In this document: positions 57,372 through 64,000 of the stretch, in pieces | How the letters are laid out: each line of letters starts with the position of its first letter | Numbering within the stretch: the first letter of the stretch is position 1 | Assembly: GCA_021014945.1 (NCBI GenBank) | Contig: MU266358.1 | Span: 1-64,000 of the forward strand | Reading direction: 5' to 3' | DNA length: 64,000 bases | DNA from: Leucogyrophana mollusca | Taxonomy: Eukaryota; Basidiomycota; Agaricomycetes; Boletales | Made by a program: the position numbers and the translations under genes | The notes under the pieces: generated by a model | Database searches by the model: none | What the model was told of the DNA's origin: nothing | Seen by the model: only the letters and a program-made list of their open reading frames with translations

Positions 57372-58143
57372 ATGTCTTTGGCCAAGTTCCCCTTCGTCTT
57401 TGCATCCACTTACCTGTTTAGTGCTTCATTTGTGCGCCCGAACCCTCTTGCAGGCGCGACGGAACGTCTACAGGGGCCGCTCTATGAACGTGCCCTCCGT
57501 TTTCTGCCCCCCAATGAGGTTATGCGCGTAAGTCCACCATTAACCTCCCAAATCCTGCAAGCCACTCACGGGTATGACGTTTGCCACGACGTAGATCATG
57601 GCCTGGATCCCATGTATAGTTGAAGGGGTCATCCTCCTCGCAACGAACTTTCCTTCACCTTCCTCATCCCAAGTCCTCAGCGTTCTACTTCGAAACGGCC
57701 AACTGCCATCCTTCACACCGGACCGCTACGTCATCGCTGGTGCTGCAATCACTATCCTAGGCAGCAGCGCGCGCCTCTGGGCCATCCGCACTCTCGGACG
57801 ACACTTCACCCACGAACTCAGTATCAGAAAAGACCACAAGCTCGTCACCGATGGCCCGTACTCAGTAGTGAGGCACCCGAGTTACACAGCGGCGTTGTTG
57901 GCGTCTGTAGGGCTTATGATTCTGCATGCAAGCCCCGGGTCGTTTGTGCGGGCGTGTGGCTGGTTGGAATCGCGGGTCGGGAAGACGCTGGTGGCGTCGT
58001 GGGTGGCTCCGTTTATCTTCCTCTTCGGGCTGATAATGGCGCGAACGAGGAGTGAGGACGGGTTTTTAAGGGCGCACTTCGGGGTGGAGTGGGACAAATA
58101 CGCAGAGAGGACGAGGTATAGGCTCTTCCCGGGCCTGTTCTAG
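57372..58143 (+). CDS. ICMT-like integral membrane methyltransferase, copy 4
   Basis: Exon 1 encodes MSLAKFPFVFASTYLFSASF through PPNEVMR. Exon 2 starts near 57594, IMAWIPCIVEGVILLATNFP, and holds FTPDRYVIAGAAITILGSSA, RTLGRHFTHELSIRKDHKLV, GPYSVVRHPSYTAALL and HFGVEWDKYAERTRYRLFPGLF. It is very close to copy 3 and follows GH3-2 in the same orientation, which suggests the ancestral order PKS / GH3 / ICMT. Membrane topology and cofactor residues look intact. It is predicted to be a SAM-dependent O- or S-directed methyltransferase in the ER membrane, with unknown substrate. Confidence 0.87.
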
Positions 58144-58289
58144 CTTTGAGGGCTTGAAGGAAGTGATGATTCACATTTTTCATGTTCTTTCGCTTGTTCT
58201 CCAAAGTTACTTACAATGTGCATACGTTGTTTCATGGTAAAGGCTTGATTTAGCAAAGCCCCGTCCACTTCTATAGCGAGGTCACATGA
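58144..58289. other. Short spacer
   Basis: This is the 3' flank of ICMT copy 4. Nothing else was seen. Confidence 0.3.
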
Positions 58290-58701
58290 GTCTGAGTGAT
58301 CATGTTGCGACGTACTCGATGATCAAGTCGAGCAACGAATTGGGCAATGATTTCGGAAAGTACTTGGGTCATCTGGGTGGTAGGAGAAAACTTTGCACGT
58401 ATATGGCAGGAATATGCTGGGATGGTAAGACCGGCTTTTTGCCGAGGCCAGTTTGAGGCTGCCTGCTGATGGTGCGCACAGGTCACTTATGAGGCGAGAT
58501 GGGGAACCTCTCCACCTACGAAGCCGTCGAGACGTGACTGCGGATGTACGCAGACTGTATCCTCGATCTCGTTTAATGAAGGGCCCCCGATCACAAGGCA
58601 ACAGATAGCACCAGCTGGATTCATTAATCTCTGCAAGAGTTACAAAGCTGAAGCGGTTGAGAAAGGGTGTGGTAGTTTTAAGGATATGCCTATTCCCCTG
58701 T
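58290..58701 (+). pseudogene. Decayed copy of the 30808-31430 gene
   Basis: Nucleotide similarity follows the parent gene across the end of exon 1 (TTGCGACGT...GAGCAACGAA), the tiny second exon, the second intron (donor GTAAGACC against GTAAGACT) and exon 3. In exon 3, ATGAGGC, GTCGAGACG and GGATGTACGC...CCTCGAT are still recognisable. Insertions and a stop (GAGACGTGA) break the frame, and the 5' two thirds are missing. It ends with an equivalent of the AAGGATATGCCT...TGATGA tail. It shows that the duplication around the PKS cluster also included this neighbour gene. Confidence 0.7.
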
Positions 58702-58841
58702 GATGACGAGTATGCTTGCGCCTCACGCGTACTGTGAGTAGATATGCTTGGAATCCCTTGTAATTGTAAGACAATGCGACTCAGTGCTGTTTTGATGCGT
58801 CTGGGTGCTTCGACGCCAAAGGTGTAACGAGATAATCTAGT

Positions 58842-59267
58842 TCATCTAGTCAGAAGTCGAAAGAATGAGGCAAGGACACCCTTACCTCGCCGAGCAGCGC
58901 ATCCGCCTGCTGCACGACTGCGGTGCCCCTCGTGTCGCTCGTGCTTGCAATCCCACTTGGCGGCCACAAGCGCGGGGAGGGCGACCGCATCGGCGTAATA
59001 TTTTGGTGGACGCGTCACGCCGGCAGAGGTGATTGCAGTAGCGCTCGCACTCAGCTGTGGGTCTATGGGGGCTCTTCTGCAGACATCACGGGGATCTGCC
59101 ACAACGCGTTCCTACCTACACTACTCCTCCCCGGCCCACTTCTTCACAAACGCCTGTTTCTCGCTCCACGTGAGCTCCTTTGCGCCGCCCGCAGGGACAG
59201 GGTATGCCGCTGGAATTGCAACCAAGCTTGGGATTGCTGCACCTCGAAGCGGGGTGTTTGTCGACAT
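58842..59267 (-). CDS. Possible small hypothetical gene
   Basis: The minus strand has a short frame from 59267, MSTNTPLRGAAIPSLVAIPA, ending ELTWSEKQAFVKKWAGEE with a stop at 59121. Its composition looks protein-like. A second minus-strand frame at 58842-59102 (KYYADAVALPALVAAKW) could be a further exon or a relic. No domain was recognised and the exon links were not resolved. It may be a real small gene or a remnant. Confidence 0.3.
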
Positions 59268-59327
59268 GATCAAAAATGACGAATGACTAAGACAAGCAGA
59301 GGACGGAGAGAGTGGTCGATTCAACAA

Positions 59328-59806
59328 ATGTCCTCTGAGCTCCTGTTCCGCAGACCAAGGTCGGCCCTTCGTATTTAGGGCTCAAGAAGACATGTTGTTG
59401 ACGCATAGTGCAGAAATTAGGATCGCGGGTAACTTGCGGGTGACAAACTCAACTTGAACGTCGAACGTGCACCAAACAAAGTCATGTGACTTATGCAAAT
59501 CATGCGATATATTCTCGACATAAAGTTTGTCTGCAATAAGAATGCTGCGTGTTGAAAATCGGGTGGGCTTGGAAGCTACAGAACTCGCTTTCTTGGTATA
59601 ACGTGTACTGACCATCGTTATTGGGGAGAATGTGCACCGAGTCCACCCTCAGCTCCATCCTTGCTGGGCGGAGGGCCTATGTGACTATGTCCAACCATGG
59701 CACTCACAGGCATTGTTCAGAAGCGGATGTTACAGGCTAACGACGGTGCGGCTCGTATACTTAACCCCTGATCACAATACATAGCCGGCTCCTCAGCCCC
59801 CCAGAG
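59328..59806. other. Spacer
   Basis: No supported gene lies between the uncertain small gene and the 3' end of ICMT copy 5. Confidence 0.3.
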
Positions 59807-60579
59807 CTAAAAAAAGCCGGGTATGAGCCTATACCTCGTCCTCTCTGCATACCTATCCCACTCTGCCCCAAAGTGCGCTCTCAAATATCCGTCTTCTCTT
59901 ACGGACCGTGCGAGTGTCATCGCAAACCCGGACAAAAACTGAGCCATCCATATCCCTACCAACGTCCTCCCAACCCACGAATCCAGCCACCCGCACGCGC
60001 GCACCAACGACCCAGGACTCGCGTGCAAAATTATAAGCCCCATCGATGTGACTGCCCCTGCAGTGTAGCTCGGGTGTCGGACCCACGCATACGGGCCATC
60101 TGTGACGAGCTTGTGCTCTTTCTTGATACTGAGCTCGTGGGTGAAGTGTCGTCCGAGAGTACGGATGGCCCAGAGGCGCGCGATGCTGCCAAGGATGGTG
60201 ACCGCAGCACCGGCGATGACGTAGCGGTCTGGTGTGAAAGAAGGGAGCTGTCCGTTCTGGAGGAGGGCAGAAAGGATCTTGGAAGAGGTGGGTGAGGGGA
60301 GGTTTGTTGAAAGGACGACGGCGCCTTCAGCTACGCATGGGATCCAAGCTATGGTCTGTCGAGGCACGAGCGTCGTGGATGTAAGTAGGAGAGCTGTAGG
60401 ATTTTGGGAATAAGTGGTGGACGTACCCGTAGCACCACTGGGAGCGTATATGGTAGGAAACGTTCGTAGAACGGTCCCTTTACCCGTTCCGACGCCTCAG
60501 AAGGAGGGGTCGGGCGCACAAACGCGGAGCTGAACGAGTAGGTAGAAGCGAAGATGAAGGGGAATTTAGTGAGAGACAT
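59807..60579 (-). CDS. ICMT-like integral membrane methyltransferase, copy 5
   Basis: There are two exons. The first is MSLTKFPFIFASTYSFSSAF...PVVLR. The second begins TIAWIPCVAEGAVVLSTNLP and continues FTPDRYVIAGAAVTILGSIA, RTLGRHFTHELSIKKEHKLV, GPYAWVRHPSYTAGAV, a membrane pair, and HFGAEWDRYAERTRYRLIPGFF. The length, intron position and cofactor motifs agree with copies 3 and 4. It is convergent with the pseudogene at 58290, echoing the 30808 gene / ICMT copy 1 pair. Its promoter lacks the TACTCGGCACC element seen at copies 3 and 4, so it may be regulated differently. Confidence 0.86.
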
Positions 60580-61755
60580 GGTGACTCGCTGTTACTGCGG
60601 TATCCACAAGTCCATCATTTATATGTTTTCCATTGCGCGGGCCTGCCAGTCAGCTCCATGCAGTTATGTACCCGGAATACTCCCATCCGACCATGTCGGG
60701 ACGGCGCCCGTCCGCCTAGAGGTCTGCTGACACTCGGGGTTGGCCAAAAGTAACCCTGAGTGGAGACGCTTGTTGCAAAGAGCGCATAGTGACTGGCATC
60801 ATTATTGGCTTGGAATACTACCGCAACAAGCGATGTGGTCTGCCCTTTCGGGTGCAAATTGATAACGAACACTGGGCGTTGCGGCTTGACGCGGCGTGCC
60901 GATGCCAGTGCTTCAGGTATCGGTATTAGCGAGGCCATCCGGCAGTGTCAGATCCTTCTAAGAGGATAAATGGCACTATGGGCTGCGGTGAGCAGGTTCT
61001 GACATCAACAGTTCCTCGTCCTCTGGAGATGTAGTTTGACTCCTCGAAATGTAGATTGATGAGGCATACTGGATCTGGGCCCGAGAAAATCATGACTGCA
61101 TCATGTCGAAGATGACACACTCTCATCTGGCGTACTGCGGCTTGGAGTCTCTTTACCGATACGACCGCTTAGAGCCGTTAAGAAGCTGGAGTCTGCTCAT
61201 TCTTCGAACCCCAAAGTGCGCAACAGCACCGAGCCTCCATAATCGTGGCCTGTTCAGCGAGTCCTCTGTTGCAGAACAGAAAAAAGCTACTGCATGGAGG
61301 CACGAGCTGTTCTATTTTAGTGCACCCCGTGGGGGTACGGGTGGAATTGCACTGCCGACAGGCTATAAGACGGAATTCGCTAAAAGTGTATTTTTGCTTC
61401 AGTGTCGTGTAGTTATGATTAGAACTCGACTTCACTGCAGATCGACATGTCTTCCGACCACCATGATCATCAATTCTCGAGAGTTCGAATTCTTCAAGGA
61501 CGTATGGATGCGATAAAGCCTGAATTGGCGCCGGCGAAGGCAGACCGTGACGTTTATGATGTGGCGCCGCGTCCAATTTTCTCTTGCCTTTGTCTTCCTC
61601 GCGACCGCTTGCTCGGGTCTCTGAATCTCTCTCTCTCTTTTCTACCTGCTGCTGGTCGCTGATATCTGTGCATTCTGACGGTAGAAATACATACTGATAT
61701 TTTTGTGTGCAGCTTTGGACTATAATCTTGTTTGTTGGACCAGCTCTTTCTGGCC
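60580..61755. other. Intergenic stretch
   Basis: No gene was recognised. A plus-strand open frame of 137 codons (61103-61516) and the overlapping minus-strand one have no domain, and neither looks like natural protein. Confidence 0.35.
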
Positions 61756-64000
61756 ATGCGTATATCCGCTCTTTCTGTGCTTTCTAGTCTCTCTTTCCTC
61801 TCCGTCACCCGTGCATCCGTCACGGTATATGGCCAAATCCCATATGCAGACTCGTCAGCTACGTCCACGGGGGCTGGGGCAACATATACTGGAGCAGCAG
61901 CTTATGACCCAACCGTTCTGACTCCACCCGCACTTCCCAACCCCATGCCAAACTTACAACCCACCGTGCAACTGAGCAGCAGTTCCTCCAACATTGGGGG
62001 GCTGTCCCTCTCAATACCCCAGATCGGAGCTTTTTATGGCTTCAGTATCGAAGTATCCGTCGTCACCCAAGTCCGTGAGTGCTGTTTCGCATGTCCTGCT
62101 GGGGGAGATACGCTTAACCAAGTCGCGCCTGCTGCTAGTCGGACTGAATTCGTAAGCAGTTTATTGATGGTCTGACCTTCGCGTCTGACGATGTGTACAG
62201 CTCTTTCCTATTACCCGTGTTCCTAAACTTGATGGCGAATATCAAAGAACGAGCTGGAGCCGTTCACGTTCGTGTCGGTGGTAACACGCAAGAATATGCC
62301 ACTGTCGTTCCCAGTCTCTCTGATGGCAAAGCCATGGAGAAAGATAAAAACTCAATTAACAATCCGGTGTGTCCAGGCGCAGACCCACTTATACGCAGCT
62401 ACTTACCAGAAATCACAGACTGAAACCCCGACGCTCTACCTCACGCCTGAAATCTTTTACATGCTCGGTAACATTTCCTCTCTCGTTAATGTGAACTGGT
62501 ATCTCGGTACGAATTTTCAAAAGAATTTCGTACTGCCTTTACTATCTCCGCATATTAGGCATTCCATTCAACGACACTTCAAACTTCCGTCTCCAGATTG
62601 CGGAGATTAGCGAAGCCGTCTTGGGAGACCACCTCCTCGGCCTGCAAGTCGGAAACGAGCCCGATCTATACGTGAGGTGAGTTTCTGTCGCTCTCCGCCG
62701 TCGCTAGTAGTTGACCACGTACCCCAAGTCACGGACATCGCAGTGCAGGCTACGATCAGGCAAACTACGTTGGCGAATTCGGCCAGTTGGTGGCTGCTTT
62801 AGCCGGTGACGCGAACATTCCCGTCAAGAATAAGCTCATCAGTCCTTCCGTCTCTGGCACGTGGTCCCCCGAGAGCGTATTCGACGCTGGCTTAGTCACC
62901 AACTATGGGAGCAGCATCGGAGCCCTATCAGTCGAACAGTATGCTTTCCGTGCACGTGATGACCTCATCCCATATTGACACCCCTGTAGCTACCCCACCG
63001 ACAATTGTTACCCTGAGTACCAAGTGGGCACATACCACGATCCTCAACAAGAGTTCCCGTCCTACCTCACACACACCGCTGGCCAATACCTGGTACAACC
63101 CTATCTGAACTCGACCAACTATGCTCAGTCGGTCGGAAAGCCGTTCTTGATGTTCGAGACCAATACCGCGTCATGTGGTGGGTTTCCCGGTGTCAGCGAC
63201 AGCTTTGGATCGGCGCTGTGGGCGCTGGACTACGGCTTGCAGATGGCGTACGCCAACTTCTCTGGTGCGATGATACACGTTGGTGGACAGAATGTGTACT
63301 ATAATGTACGTCTTGTCCTGCTTGTGTTTGCATCTCCAATCCTGATAACGTCTGTGTGTGTAGCCTTTCACTCGTGAGTTACGACAAAAATGTTGTAAAG
63401 GTAGTGGAACATAGCTCATATACTCTTAGCTCCGCCCACGAACCAATCGAGCTACCACCAATGGACGATTGGACCTGTCTATTACTCCGTGCTTGTGATG
63501 GCTGAGGCACTCGGCCCTTCTGGGCAGTCCCAGGTCACCGACCTTAACTTGAACCAGAATCAATTCACCCCTGGCTACGCGATTTACGAGAGCGGCAAAC
63601 TTGCGAAGCTTGCGCTGTTCAATTACATGGACGACCTACAGACCGGTAACGGAGCGTACACGGTGACCATATCAATTGACGGGCAAGCCTTGGGCCTTCA
63701 AAATGGCGTGCCCCCGCAGGTGAAAGTGAAGTGAGTCTCAAATTGATGTGCATATGAGGGATTATACTTACTCATTTCTTCGTAGGCGACTGGCTTCGTC
63801 TTCGGTTTCCAACCACGCAAACATAACATGGGCTGGACAGGTTGTATCTTATTCTCATCTTCTTTTTGCAATGTCTGAATGATATTCTTCAGACCCTCGG
63901 AGGCGTTTTCGAATCCGACGGACGTCTAATGGGCGACCTCCAAGTTGACACAGTCAGCTGCGACCAGGGCGCCAACACTTGCCAAATCAAAGTTCCCGCC
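61756..64000 (+). CDS. GH79 beta-glucuronidase-like secreted glycoside hydrolase (3' end beyond the window)
   Basis: This secreted enzyme belongs to glycoside hydrolase family 79, whose fungal members release glucuronic acid (often 4-O-methyl) from arabinogalactan or related glycans. A signal peptide, MRISALSVLSSLSFLSVTRA, starts at 61756. Conserved blocks across many short exons are LGLNSSFLLPVFLNLMANIK, GAVHVRVGGNTQEYAT, PEIFYMLGNISSLVNVNWYL, and GLQVGNEPDLY with the acid/base Glu (about 62650). Further on are QANYVGEFGQLV, the nucleophile region FLMFETNTASCGG (about 63150), FGSALWALDYGLQMAYANFS and MIHVGGQNVYYNPFT. The C-terminal beta domain (YAIYESGKLAKLALFNYMDD) runs to the window end, where the gene is cut. 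Both catalytic Glu residues are present. It is probably unrelated to the PKS cluster. Confidence 0.88.

Noticed and set aside
61103..61516. 137-codon plus-strand open frame upstream of the GH79 gene
   Set aside because: No domain or secretion signal was seen, and the overlapping antisense frame is equally long.

Overview
The window is nuclear DNA from a filamentous basidiomycete, most likely an Agaricomycete. Genes are cut by many 45-100 bp introns with GTRNGY-type donors. Families typical of mushrooms occur: two multi-span membrane protein types, a GH79 glucuronidase-like secreted enzyme, a CYP monooxygenase and lineage-specific small secreted proteins. No rRNA, tRNA, CRISPR array or complete transposon was recognised.

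Layout. 0.5-5.8 kb: two tandem short-chain dehydrogenases (SDR) and a multi-span membrane protein, all minus strand. 8.0-8.5 kb: a small cysteine-rich secreted protein with a 17-nt exon. 9.8-15.1 kb: two housekeeping-type genes, an acylaminoacyl-peptidase-like S9 peptidase and an HPC2/ubinuclein histone-chaperone subunit. 16.2-23.1 kb: a cytochrome P450, a DUF6534-like membrane protein and an HNH-nuclease-domain protein. 23.3-29.3 kb: two tandem Dal5/allantoate-permease-like MFS transporters. 30.0-31.4 kb: two small genes of unknown function. 32.0-60.6 kb: the biosynthetic core. 61.8 kb to the end: a GH79 gene cut by the window edge.

The core is one roughly 11.9 kb polyketide synthase-nonribosomal peptide synthetase (PKS-NRPS) on the minus strand (41.3-53.2 kb). 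Its order is KS-AT-DH-(degenerate methyltransferase)-(ER-like)-KR-ACP-C-A-PCP-TE. It ends in a type I thioesterase rather than the reductase/Dieckmann domain usual in fungal PKS-NRPSs. Around it lie two intact GH3-type (acyl-adenylating amide synthetase) genes, a GH3 fragment, four intact and one decayed ICMT-like integral membrane methyltransferase genes, and an alpha/beta hydrolase.

The flanks are inverted copies of each other. The unit PKS start / bidirectional promoter / GH3 / spacer / ICMT occurs at 53.2-58.1 kb, and again in opposite orientation at 32.0-37.8 kb. In the second copy the PKS is reduced to a rearranged stub of about 300 bp, fused to spacer and GH3 3'-end pieces. A decayed copy of the 30.8 kb gene at 58.3 kb extends the duplication.

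A working hypothesis (inference) is that the TE releases a reduced polyketide-aminoacyl acid. A GH3 enzyme would then activate and amidate a carboxylate, and ICMT-like enzymes would methylate a carboxyl or other group. The P450, SDRs and MFS pumps nearby could tailor or export the product, but nothing in the sequence ties them to the cluster beyond proximity. All gene models were assembled by eye, so exon ends not given explicitly are approximate.
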